From positions 1 to 64,000 of the forward strand of contig JBCCKF010000012.1 of the NCBI GenBank assembly GCA_039027435.1: a stretch of 64,000 nucleotides of DNA, in the 5' to 3' direction. Positions 1-8,758 of this stretch are shown one piece after another. The position numbers and the translations under genes were made by a program. The stretch is from CALBPI01 sp039027435. GTDB lineage: Bacteria; Pseudomonadota; Gammaproteobacteria; Steroidobacterales; Woeseiaceae. The notes beneath the pieces are model-generated. The model had not been told where the DNA came from. It ran no database searches and worked only from the letters and a program-made list of their open reading frames with translations. The first letter of the stretch is position 1. The number at the start of each line of letters is the position of its first letter.

Positions 1-1824
1 ACGACGGACCTGCCAACGTTCACGTTGGATGCATCGAATGCGGTCGTGAAGATCATGGTTTGGAAGACGGTGATCAGCGACGTGGGCATCAAGTTCGAGA
101 AAGACACGGGCTCAGGTATCGCGTCCACGGGTGAGATTCGTATTCCGAACACGGTAACCAACCAGTGGGAAGAGCTGACGTTCGACTTCACATCGGTGAT
201 CGGTGACGGTGCGAATACGGATATCACAGGCTTTGTGATCTTCCCTGACTTTGATTCGCGCGTCGGTCAGAACGTGATCTTCTTCGACAACATCACGTTC
301 GGCGATGGCTCCGGTGATGGCTCTGGCGGCGGTGGTGGCGGCACGTCAGCGCCGGCGCTGACCGACTTCGAGAGTGGCTCCTTCACGTTCAATGATTTTG
401 GTGGTGGTGTTGGCAGCATTGAGGCCAACCCGGAAACGGCGGGCATCAACACGAGCTCGATGGCAGCGCGCATCCAGAAATTCGCGGATCAGCCATTCGG
501 CGGTACGACACTGGGGCTGCCGGGCGCGGTCGACTTCTCGGCGGGCGAGGCTTACAACATTAAGGTCTACGCAACACGTAACGTGAACGTGCTGTTCAAG
601 CTCGAAGGACTCGACCAGGAGCGCACCGTCACGCATGGCGGCAGCGGCTGGGAGAATCTGTGCTTCGACTTCTCGGGCAGCACAACGGGTGATCCGGCCA
701 CTGACTTCACCTTTATCTTTGATAACGGTGTGGTGGGCGACGCTGCGGGTGATCCTGCGAACTGGACCTTCTTTGTCGATGACATCGAACAGGTAGCCTC
801 GTGTGCGACACCGACGGTAACCGTGCTGCCGATCGACTTCGAAGCCGATCCGATGACCTACGTCTTCCGTGACGGTGGTGGTTTCGGTGGTGGAACCTCC
901 GATGTGATTGCGAATCCGCAGTCCGGTGGCATCAACACCAGTGCGCAGGTCGGTCGAATGCAGAAGTTCGCCGGTGAGGTGTTTGGCGGATCGACGCTCG
1001 ATTTGGGTGGTGACTTCGGATTCCTTGCGAACACGAGTTTCACCATGAAGGTCTACGCAAGCCGCTCCGTGCCCGTGCTCTTCAAGCTCGAGGGCGGGCC
1101 AGTCGGCGAAGTCTCTGTCACGCACACCGGTTCCGGTTGGGAAGAGCTGTGCTTCGACTTCGGCGCTCTGTCGGGCAACGGTACCGATGGCATCACGCTG
1201 ATCTTCGATCTCGGTGTCAATGGCGCTGCAGCGACAGCACCTGATGATTGGACCTTCCTGTTCGATGACATCGCCATCAACCAGGGCACGGCATGCCCGA
1301 TGGGCGGCGGCGGTAGCGGCGGTATGTCCGGCGGTCTGCCGATACTCGACTTTGAGTCGAGTGCCGGCGGCACCGGCTTCACCTGGACCGTATTCGAGAA
1401 CGATGACAACCCGGGGGTGGCGTTCCTGCCGAACCCGGACACCAGTGGCATCAACCCGTCGGCTACGGCGGCGCAGTTCACGGCGAGAACCACAGGTCAG
1501 CCATTCGCAGGGACGATCACCAACGACTTGCCGACCTTCACACTCGATAGCAACAACGCGATCGTGATGGTGATGGTCTACAAGTCGGTGATCAGCGATG
1601 TCGGCATCAAGTTCGAGAACGGGACGCAGGGCTCAACCGGCGAAATTCGGGTGCCCAATACCGTGACTAACCAGTGGGAAGAACTGACATTCGACTTCAC
1701 TGCAGTCATTGGCAATGGCGTGAACACCGATATCACCGGGTTCATTGTGTTCCCGGACTTCGATGCTCGGGCGACACAGAACGTGGTCTATTTCGACAAC
1801 ATCAGATTTGGCGACGGCAGCTAA
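1..1824 (+). CDS. Secreted tandem jelly-roll repeat protein, 5' end missing
   Basis: The frame is open from base 1, so the start and any catalytic domain lie upstream; 607 residues are visible. They form four beta-rich modules of about 110-150 residues joined by Gly/Ser-rich linkers (GDGSGDGSGGGGGG; GGGGSGGMSGG). The order is A-B-B-A. The A modules (the partial first and the last) share NTVTNQWEELTFDFT and end in YFDNI.FGDGS or FFDNI.FGDGS. The B modules share VLFKLEG, GSGWE.LCFDF and TF.FDDI. This resembles carbohydrate-binding modules appended to secreted polysaccharidases, but no CBM family was assigned. The next gene is a glycoside-hydrolase-like protein on the same strand, which supports a role in glycan binding or breakdown. 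The repeats differ at many synonymous sites, so the duplication is not recent. The function is inferred from architecture and context only. Confidence 0.75.
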   Translation, partial: TTDLPTFTLDASNAVVKIMVWKTVISDVGIKFEKDTGSGIASTGEIRIPNTVTNQWEELTFDFTSVIGDGANTDITGFVIFPDFDSRVGQNVIFFDNITFGDGSGDGSGGGGGGTSAPALTDFESGSFTFNDFGGGVGSIEANPETAGINTSSMAARIQKFADQPFGGTTLGLPGAVDFSAGEAYNIKVYATRNVNVLFKLEGLDQERTVTHGGSGWENLCFDFSGSTTGDPATDFTFIFDNGVVGDAAGDPANWTFFVDDIEQVASCATPTVTVLPIDFEADPMTYVFRDGGGFGGGTSDVIANPQSGGINTSAQVGRMQKFAGEVFGGSTLDLGGDFGFLANTSFTMKVYASRSVPVLFKLEGGPVGEVSVTHTGSGWEELCFDFGALSGNGTDGITLIFDLGVNGAAATAPDDWTFLFDDIAINQGTACPMGGGGSGGMSGGLPILDFESSAGGTGFTWTVFENDDNPGVAFLPNPDTSGINPSATAAQFTARTTGQPFAGTITNDLPTFTLDSNNAIVMVMVYKSVISDVGIKFENGTQGSTGEIRVPNTVTNQWEELTFDFTAVIGNGVNTDITGFIVFPDFDARATQNVVYFDNIRFGDGS

Positions 1825-1850
1825 GCGCATGTCCGTACGTTGGGGGAATA

Positions 1851-1867
1851 CACGGACTGCGTCCGTG
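1851..1867. other. Small inverted repeat between two glycan genes
   Basis: A 6-bp arm CACGGA and its complement TCCGTG surround a 5-nt loop in the 67-bp gap before the hydrolase-barrel gene. A second GTCCGT at 1831-1836 could pair with the first arm instead, so two mutually exclusive hairpins are possible. There is no T tract, so it is not a convincing terminator. It could be an mRNA processing or attenuation element, or chance. Confidence 0.3.
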
Positions 1868-1891
1868 CTAGAAAAATCAAGAGTAAACACT

Positions 1892-4800
1892 ATGGCGGAT
1901 TCGAACCGGGGGCGTACTCGAGGGCCGATCTGGGCGTGGGCAACCACGGCCCTGTTCATGCTGCTCTCCACGTTTGCATCAGCGCAATCGACAGACGTTG
2001 TCACAACCGTAAAGGATGACAAGGGCTGGAGATTGCAGGTCAATGGCGAGAACTACTACATCAAGGGTGTAGTGTGGGGCTACTCGCCACAGGGTGAAAA
2101 CTACACCTATAACCTGTGGGGCAAGGATGACGACTTCATCCGTAAGGTCCTCGACTACGACTTTGGGCTAATGAAAGCTGCGGGGATCAATACGATCCGC
2201 AGCTTCGCGATGATCCCGCCGAAGTGGGTGACTTACGTCTATCGCGAGCACGGCATCCGTACCGTCGTGAACCCGCTGATGGGCCGTTACGGTTATACCG
2301 TCGGCGGTCGCTGGGTGCCCTTCACCGACTACTCTGATCCGCTCACGCGTGCGACGCTGCTCGCGGATACGGTAGAGATTGTCTCGCGCTACCGCGACAC
2401 CGAAGGCGTCCTGATGTTTGCGTTCGGTAACGAGAGTAACTACGGACTGTCTTGGTCGAGCTTCGAAATCGAAGATCTACCGGAAGGTGACCGGGAAGTT
2501 GCGAAAGCACGTTACCTGTACTCGTTGTTCAACGAGGTGATTCGCGAGAGTAAGAAAGTCGCACCGAACCACCCGATGAGTATCGTCAACGGTGACCTCG
2601 GCTATATCGACCTGATCAAAGAGTTGGTTCCCGAGTTGGACGTGCTGGGCAGTAACGTCTACCGCGGTCGCAGCTTTACTTCTTTGTGGGCAGACGTCGA
2701 CGCCAAGCTCGATCTGCCGGTGGTGTTTTTTGAGTTTGGTAGTGATGCATTTAATGCGCGCACCCGCTCCGAAGCGCAAGTCGCTCAGGCAGTGATCCTG
2801 AAGGATCAGTGGCGCGAGATGTATAACAAGTCGTGGAGCAACGGCGAGGAAGGCAACGCGATTGGTGGCTTCGTCTTCGAATGGCGCGACGAGTGGTGGA
2901 AGTACCTGCAGGAAGAGAATCTGGATACGCAGGACGACAACGCGTCGTGGTCCAATGAGGCTTATCTCTTCGACTTCGCACCTGGCAAGAACAACATGAA
3001 CGAGGAGTGGTTCGGTATCACCGCACTCGGACCACCGAACGGTGATGGCGTCTACACGGCGCGACCACGCGCGGCCTATGATGTGTTGGCAGAAGCGTTC
3101 GCGATCGATCCTTATGGCTACACCAAGGACGCGATCAACCAAGCGTTCGATAACATCAACATGGATTACATCGGCCTGAAAGGTGAAGTCCGTCAGTTGA
3201 AGAGCGAGTCTGTCGAGGAACGCAGCAAGCTGCGATTTGCCGGTGGTCAGTTGGCGGCGCAGTTTGTGCTCAAGGGCAATGAACAGGACATCACTCGTGA
3301 TGGCGAGAATGGTGTCGAGTTCCAGAGTGGGCAGTTCCTGTTCCTCGATTTCGAATTCAACCCGATGGAAAATCTGTCGGGTCAGTTCACGGTCAATGTC
3401 CTGGGTGATGTTGCGGATGTTGAACCACTTGAGATTCAGTATGGGCGACGCGGAATACCGATCGTCGTCTTTACTGAAGGTGCCAGCGCGCTCAATCCGT
3501 CAGACCCGGATATTGTAGGGACAACGACGCTCAACGATCGCGAGCGTGTTGAGATCTACGACTTTGAAGCGACTTATGAAGGCGAGGTGTTCGACGCCAC
3601 CGCGTTCTACCACACGCCTCGCTATCACTATAAGTACGAAGGCGATATGTACGGGCTGATCTCGGAAGCGACCGATATTGCTGGTATTGATATCTGGAAC
3701 GGCAAGGCACCGGAAGGCGTGGAGTTCGTCGGTAAGGGTGCACTCGAAGGTTTGACCGTCATTGGTGGTCCGGAAATTTACTGGGGCGCTAACCCGAAAG
3801 TGGTGGTCAAGTATGACTTTGCTACGGGACCGACCAGTTGGACGTTCATGCACTCTGAAGATATTGCTCGATTGGGTCAGGCAACCGGTGCTGCCGGCGC
3901 GACTGTCCCGCAATCGCGTCAAACCACGCTGTATTCGGAAACGAATTTCGGCGAGGTGAAGCTCGAAGTTGCTGGCATGATCGCAGCACCAGAGCGTATC
4001 GACGACATTTTTGATCGTGTTGACCGGGCTGGAAACGTCTTCCTTGATCAGATCGATTTCGAAGACACGCTCGGCATCAAGGGTCGACTGACCTTCCCGC
4101 TCTTTGGCACGCTTTCATACGTTGCTGGTGAGTACGCCGGGCTTGTTGCTGAAACGCAAGGCGACGGCCCACTGCGTGAGTTCGGTACTCGCTTGCCCTA
4201 CTCGGGGCTGGGTAACAAACAGGTCTTTGAAGCGGGGTCGATGATCAATGTCGGCAATCTGATGTTCTTCCCGCGTGTCTTTTATCGCGACAACCTTGTG
4301 CACGCGAATCCGTTCATTGAACCGAGCATTGCCTCTGGAGGCATTTTGAACCCGGGTATTGCGCCGCGCGATCGTGACTCCGACCCATTTGCGGTTCTCA
4401 ATAACCGCGAGGCACGGTCTGCTGAACTGTTCATGACCTGGGACCCCACGGGCGCTACGCCGTTCTACCAGTGGGACAACGATTGGCGCGAAGATTCGAG
4501 TTTCGCGTTCAACATCGGTGCCAACTACACCGAATACCCGACCGCCACAGACGCCAACCTGTTCTTCTTGCCAGACGTCAACGTCAACGCTTCGTTCGGT
4601 CAAGGTCTGCCGGCTGAAGACGTGTGGACGGTGTCGAGTCGTATGGTCTTTAACGCAGGACCGAATGCACGATTCATTACGCGCTTGATCCGCGGCTTCG
4701 ACCAATCAACCGGTGATCCCGACGGTGGCACACGGGACTTCTTCGAGATCCACGGCAAGGCGGTTCTGAATCAGCGCCATGTGATTTCGGGCTACTTCAA

Positions 4801-5038
4801 GAAAGATGCCTGGGGTCCGTATGACTTTCAGCGCCAGTTCAACGTCACATTCCCGGAGCAATACCGACTCGATTACACCTACCTGATGGATCAGCGCATG
4901 GATGAGCGTTATTCCACACAGATGGGTGTTCGGGTACTTGCACGGACGAACGACGAGAACTCGCCGGATGATGAATTCCTGGATGGTGACAATGACTACA
5001 TCTTCCAGGCTATCGCTTACTTCGAAATCAACTTCTGA
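1892..5038 (+). CDS. Glycoside-hydrolase-like TIM barrel fused to a C-terminal outer-membrane beta-barrel
   Basis: The protein has 1048 residues. The start ATG at 1892 is chosen because a clean signal peptide follows (TTALFMLLSTFASA, then Q); the upstream extension of the frame has no such character. Residues of about 35-430 resemble clan GH-A (GH2/GH5-type) barrels: the acid/base candidate is E181 in FGNES and the nucleophile candidate is E281 in FFEFGSD. Residues of about 430-1048 are a long series of alternating amphipathic strands with many aromatic residues and end in AIAYFEINF, a C-terminal Phe beta-signal typical of BamA-inserted barrels. The simplest reading is a hydrolase tethered at the cell surface or periplasmic face by its own barrel. 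It sits between a binding-module protein and a lipoprotein gene on the same strand. Substrate and topology are inferred; the barrel could also be a passive anchor or a pore. Confidence 0.72.
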   Translation: MADSNRGRTRGPIWAWATTALFMLLSTFASAQSTDVVTTVKDDKGWRLQVNGENYYIKGVVWGYSPQGENYTYNLWGKDDDFIRKVLDYDFGLMKAAGINTIRSFAMIPPKWVTYVYREHGIRTVVNPLMGRYGYTVGGRWVPFTDYSDPLTRATLLADTVEIVSRYRDTEGVLMFAFGNESNYGLSWSSFEIEDLPEGDREVAKARYLYSLFNEVIRESKKVAPNHPMSIVNGDLGYIDLIKELVPELDVLGSNVYRGRSFTSLWADVDAKLDLPVVFFEFGSDAFNARTRSEAQVAQAVILKDQWREMYNKSWSNGEEGNAIGGFVFEWRDEWWKYLQEENLDTQDDNASWSNEAYLFDFAPGKNNMNEEWFGITALGPPNGDGVYTARPRAAYDVLAEAFAIDPYGYTKDAINQAFDNINMDYIGLKGEVRQLKSESVEERSKLRFAGGQLAAQFVLKGNEQDITRDGENGVEFQSGQFLFLDFEFNPMENLSGQFTVNVLGDVADVEPLEIQYGRRGIPIVVFTEGASALNPSDPDIVGTTTLNDRERVEIYDFEATYEGEVFDATAFYHTPRYHYKYEGDMYGLISEATDIAGIDIWNGKAPEGVEFVGKGALEGLTVIGGPEIYWGANPKVVVKYDFATGPTSWTFMHSEDIARLGQATGAAGATVPQSRQTTLYSETNFGEVKLEVAGMIAAPERIDDIFDRVDRAGNVFLDQIDFEDTLGIKGRLTFPLFGTLSYVAGEYAGLVAETQGDGPLREFGTRLPYSGLGNKQVFEAGSMINVGNLMFFPRVFYRDNLVHANPFIEPSIASGGILNPGIAPRDRDSDPFAVLNNREARSAELFMTWDPTGATPFYQWDNDWREDSSFAFNIGANYTEYPTATDANLFFLPDVNVNASFGQGLPAEDVWTVSSRMVFNAGPNARFITRLIRGFDQSTGDPDGGTRDFFEIHGKAVLNQRHVISGYFKKDAWGPYDFQRQFNVTFPEQYRLDYTYLMDQRMDERYSTQMGVRVLARTNDENSPDDEFLDGDNDYIFQAIAYFEINF

Positions 5039-5069
5039 TTGACCACCGATCAGTAGTGAGGACAAGACT

Positions 5070-5810
5070 ATGCGCACACAAAAACGCACACTGTTGACTC
5101 AAGCGGCTCGTCGGTGGCGGATGCTCGCTGCCGCAACGCTGGTCGCCTTTTCAGCGATCGCCTGTGACGGCGAACGCACCGCAGACGACGGCACGCTGTT
5201 CAATCAGGTAATCCTGCCGACAGACACACTCCTGAACCTGGCTTGCATTGATGTGGGCATTGCTCAGGAGACCTGTGTTCTGGAAGATACGGAGAACCCG
5301 TTTGTGACGGTCTCCATTCCGGAATTTGATCCAAACAATCCGGATCAAATCTCGAAGTTCGATTTGATCGACAATATCCCGGCGGGGCCTACCGGCGCCA
5401 AAGCCCGCTTTTATTTCTGGGCTACAGCTCTAGCACGTCGTCAATCTGGTGAGAATCAATACTTCACGGCATTGGCATTACATGAGTTGTTCGACGCAAA
5501 CAGTGATCCGTTGATCCAGGAACAGGCGTTGAAGGCCTACCGCTCTGTGCTCGACAACTTCTTCGGCTCCGTGGTTTTCTTCACCTGCTGTAGTGCGGTC
5601 AGCCCGGATGGGCAACCGGTGCCGTTTCCGATCACGCTGAATGAGCTGGTTGCGGATAACCTGTTCCGGACAGATGCCACCGGCTTTGCACGGCTGGTGC
5701 CTGGCGACCCGATCCTGACACTGTCCCTGATCGGCGAATGGGGCTTCACTTACCGACCAGCGACGCCGCCACTATTTAACGACGGCCTCGTCTTCGTCAA
5801 CGGAACCTAA
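5070..5810 (+). CDS. Putative lipoprotein of unknown function in the glycan locus
   Basis: The protein has 246 residues and a GAGGA ribosome site a few bases before ATG. The N-terminus is basic, then hydrophobic (AAATLVAFSAIAC), and a Cys follows AIA. This resembles a relaxed lipobox, so lipidation is likely but not certain. The mature part has several Cys pairs (ACIDVG, ETCVLED, FTCCSA) and a helical middle section of about residues 100-170. I recognise no family. It lies 31 bp after the hydrolase-barrel gene and 2 bp before the next hydrolase, so it is almost certainly co-transcribed with them. It could be a surface glycan-binding or accessory lipoprotein; that is context only. Confidence 0.65.
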   Translation: MRTQKRTLLTQAARRWRMLAAATLVAFSAIACDGERTADDGTLFNQVILPTDTLLNLACIDVGIAQETCVLEDTENPFVTVSIPEFDPNNPDQISKFDLIDNIPAGPTGAKARFYFWATALARRQSGENQYFTALALHELFDANSDPLIQEQALKAYRSVLDNFFGSVVFFTCCSAVSPDGQPVPFPITLNELVADNLFRTDATGFARLVPGDPILTLSLIGEWGFTYRPATPPLFNDGLVFVNGT

Positions 5811-5812
5811 TA

Positions 5813-7633
5813 ATGACAAGCTGGACCTACCAGCGGAACTTGGGCCAGTACATCCTCGCGGGTGTACTGGCTTTCTTTATTTCAGGGATATCGGCAGCGA
5901 ACGACATCGAACCCACATCGACGGCGATCCCGGTGACCCTCGAAGAGACCGAAACAGGTTGGCAACTCCTGCGCGATGGGAAGCCATATTTCGTTCAGGG
6001 CGCCGGTGGCGATGGGGATATCTCGAAGCTCGCATCAATCGGTGCCAATTCACTTCGAACCTGGGGGGCGGACGACATCGGGCCAACTCTGGATGCTGCT
6101 CACGCGGCCGGAATGTCGGTCACTGTCGGAATCTGGCTAGGTCATGAACGTCACGGTTTCGATTACAACGATGAGGCGCAAGTTGCTGCGCAGCTAGACT
6201 ACGTTCGCGAAAAAGTTCTTGAGTATCGTGATCACCCGGCGTTGCTGATCTGGGCGATCGGCAACGAGATGGAAGGGTTTGAGCAGGGCGACAATCCGAA
6301 GATCTGGGCGGCCGTCAACGAGGCAGCCAAACTCGTCAAATCACTCGACCCGCATCACCCCACCATGACGGTCACGGCCGAGATTGGTGGTGAGCGCGTT
6401 CGCTATGTTCATGAGGTTTGTGATGCCATCGATATTCACGGCATCAATAGCTATGGCGGTGCGCCGTCGCTGCCCGAACGGCTGGAAACGGCCGGTGCGA
6501 CAAAGCCCTACCTTCTCACGGAGTTCGGTGGTCGCGGCACCTGGGAGGTGGCGACGACGGAGTGGGGTGCGCCTTATGAACCGACCAGCACAGAAAAAGC
6601 GGCTCACTATGCGCTGAGCTATCAGCATGCTGTTTTAGATCAGCCGGGTCGTGCGCTGGGCGGGTATGCATTTACCTGGGGCCATAAAGTAGAAGGCACG
6701 GCGACCTGGTTCGGCATGCTACTGCCAGATGGATCGACACTCGCGTCAGCCGACAAGATGCAGGCGTTTTGGACCGGCGAGGCGCCCACCATTCCGGCCC
6801 CGACCATATCGGAGATTCGCGTTCAAGAAACCGTCGAGGGTCGTGTCTTTGAACCGGGCGAGTCTTACGTACTCACGATTGAGTCGGATGACTCTGTGGA
6901 GGTGGAGTGGGGTCTCTATCCGGAGACTGGCGAGTACCTCACCGGCGGCGATTATCGTCCGGCACCCGTCCGCGTTGATGATGCATTTGATGAAAGCAAA
7001 GCTGCGACGGCAACACTGACGACTCCGGAAGAGCCCGGTCATTACCGAGTGATTGCGATTGCTCGCAGTCCAAACGGCAAGTCTGCGACGGCCTCATACC
7101 CGTTGAAGGTCAATGGTGATCTTGGCCCAGTCCAGTTTCCCGCGTATGTCTACGAGGATGGATTTGAGGGTATGCCCTGGGCGCCTTCAGGTTGGATGGG
7201 TACGACCGATGCACTCACACTCGACCCGCACTCGACGCGCCATGTGAAAACCGGTGATCGGTCGCTTCGTATCCGCTACGAGAGCAAGTTTGGCTGGGCA
7301 GCGGTCGCGTGGCAGCATCCGGCGAATGACTGGGGTGAGGTCGATGGTGGTTTCGATCTCACCGGTGCACGGAAGCTCGAGCTCTGGGCGCGGGGTGAGT
7401 ACGGTGGTGAACGTGTGAAATTCGGTGTCGGATTGATCGGCGAGGACATGCCATTCCCTGACTCCACGATCGCAGAGATCAAGAACATAGAACTCACCGA
7501 TCAGTGGACACGCTATGAGATCCCGCTCCGCCGTCGCGACTTAAGTCAGATCAAGACCGGCTTTGTCTTTGCGCTCGAAGGGCGCAGCTCACCGGTTACG
7601 TTTTATCTCGACCGAATTCGATACGTTCGTTAG
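5813..7633 (+). CDS. Secreted GH2/GH5-like TIM-barrel glycosidase with C-terminal jelly-roll domain
   Basis: The protein has 606 residues and an N-terminal signal segment (YILAGVLAFFISGISA). Residues of about 45-325 form a clan GH-A-like barrel: E152 in IGNEMEG is the acid/base candidate and E237 in LTEFGGRG the nucleophile candidate. Residues of about 330-430 look like an Ig-type linker domain and about 440-606 like a carbohydrate-binding jelly roll (ARKLELWARGEYGG, then FYLDRIRYV). This tail is similar in style to the modules of the protein encoded at 1-1824. The start is two bases after the lipoprotein stop, so translation is probably coupled. Likely role: extracellular or periplasmic attack on a beta-glucan. 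The exact GH family and substrate cannot be fixed by reading; GH2-TIM-only proteins are often misassigned. Confidence 0.72.
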   Translation: MTSWTYQRNLGQYILAGVLAFFISGISAANDIEPTSTAIPVTLEETETGWQLLRDGKPYFVQGAGGDGDISKLASIGANSLRTWGADDIGPTLDAAHAAGMSVTVGIWLGHERHGFDYNDEAQVAAQLDYVREKVLEYRDHPALLIWAIGNEMEGFEQGDNPKIWAAVNEAAKLVKSLDPHHPTMTVTAEIGGERVRYVHEVCDAIDIHGINSYGGAPSLPERLETAGATKPYLLTEFGGRGTWEVATTEWGAPYEPTSTEKAAHYALSYQHAVLDQPGRALGGYAFTWGHKVEGTATWFGMLLPDGSTLASADKMQAFWTGEAPTIPAPTISEIRVQETVEGRVFEPGESYVLTIESDDSVEVEWGLYPETGEYLTGGDYRPAPVRVDDAFDESKAATATLTTPEEPGHYRVIAIARSPNGKSATASYPLKVNGDLGPVQFPAYVYEDGFEGMPWAPSGWMGTTDALTLDPHSTRHVKTGDRSLRIRYESKFGWAAVAWQHPANDWGEVDGGFDLTGARKLELWARGEYGGERVKFGVGLIGEDMPFPDSTIAEIKNIELTDQWTRYEIPLRRRDLSQIKTGFVFALEGRSSPVTFYLDRIRYVR

Positions 7634-7664
7634 TGCTTTACCATCCGTAGTCTTGCGGCCAGTT

Positions 7665-8741
7665 TCAATGAGTCTTCATCAGTGACCGGGCGAACCACGC
7701 GGTGATTTCAGTGATCATGGCGCTATGATTTTTGCGGATTCCGTGCGCGTCGCCCTCATAGAGGACCATTTTGAAGTCCCTTCTCAGTGTCGCGAGTGTT
7801 CTGGCGAGCCGGGCTGCCTGATTCGGATCAACACGTTGGTCTTCGGATCCGTGCAAAATCAATATCGATGTCGACTCGGGAAGTTCGTCTGCCCAGTAGA
7901 TTACAGAACGCTCTTCAAGCGCGTAATCCGGATTCGTTTCGTAGTCAGGTATCCAGGTCTTGTAAACCTGCTCCATGTCCGGTCGTTGCTCGCGTAACTC
8001 GATTAGGTCTACAGGTGTCGCCTCAGCGACGATCGCGCTAATTCGGTCATCTTGCCGTGCCGCCAGAAAGGCCATCATTCCGCCGCGACTTGTTCCCCAC
8101 ATTCCGATGTTATCCTGATCAATCGCAGATAAATCTTCTGCAATGTCGATTAGCGAAAGAACATCCGCAACGTCAGCCCCGCCGAATTCATCCCGCAGCC
8201 GATCAGGGTTTTCAACGCCTGAGACTCGGGTGCCACGATACTGGCTTCCCATCACAGCAAAACCAGCATCAACCAACGGGTATAGTCTCATTGCTATGTA
8301 CTGGAAGCGGACTTCGCCGACATCGGCATTCCCACCGTGATTGAAAATGACCACCGGCCAGCCATTTTCGGGCGGTGTGCCCGTCGGGACGACGATGAAG
8401 CCGTCAACTAGCAGGTCATCAACCGGGTACTTTATCCATCGGCAGTCGTACCTCTCGCGCCAAATCGCGTAGCGCTGCTTTGCCCGCTCTCGTTGCGCCG
8501 CGTCCTCATAAGCTTTTTTGGTCTGAGGTCGAGCCAGATAAGCTGCTTCGCTACCCCATTCACCTTGGTAGCAGGTTTCCGATTTCACGATGCGGTTTGT
8601 TTCATCTTCTAGAAGGCCGCCTTGGACTGCGCCAAGAGCGGTGCTATGCGACATCGCTGCGGCAACTATGCCTATGGACACCAACCTAAAAGCTGACTCT
8701 ATGATTGAACGAAAATCCAAAACGCTAACCTCCATGTGCAT
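7665..8741 (-). CDS. Secreted alpha/beta hydrolase (dienelactone hydrolase / S9-like)
   Basis: The frame opens further upstream, but that extension would overlap the lacI stop, so the start is placed at the ATG at 8741 (a second ATG at 8735 is equally possible; neither has a clear ribosome site). The protein then has 358 residues with a signal-like segment (LVSIGIVAAAMSHSTALGA). Family signs are an oxyanion loop NHGG, nucleophile Ser in WGTSRGG, an acid-region LILHGSEDQRVD, and His in GDAHGI. It is the last gene of the reverse glycan block, 17 bp after lacI. It may be an esterase that removes acyl groups from the glycan, or a general esterase/peptidase; the substrate is unknown. Confidence 0.7.
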   Translation of the reverse strand: MHMEVSVLDFRSIIESAFRLVSIGIVAAAMSHSTALGAVQGGLLEDETNRIVKSETCYQGEWGSEAAYLARPQTKKAYEDAAQRERAKQRYAIWRERYDCRWIKYPVDDLLVDGFIVVPTGTPPENGWPVVIFNHGGNADVGEVRFQYIAMRLYPLVDAGFAVMGSQYRGTRVSGVENPDRLRDEFGGADVADVLSLIDIAEDLSAIDQDNIGMWGTSRGGMMAFLAARQDDRISAIVAEATPVDLIELREQRPDMEQVYKTWIPDYETNPDYALEERSVIYWADELPESTSILILHGSEDQRVDPNQAARLARTLATLRRDFKMVLYEGDAHGIRKNHSAMITEITAWFARSLMKTH

Positions 8742-8758
8742 TGTGTATCGACGTATCG

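Noticed and set aside
346..1125. 259-residue reverse ORF inside the repeat protein
   Set aside because: It overlaps repeat modules that are conserved in the forward frame and has no own ribosome site or family.
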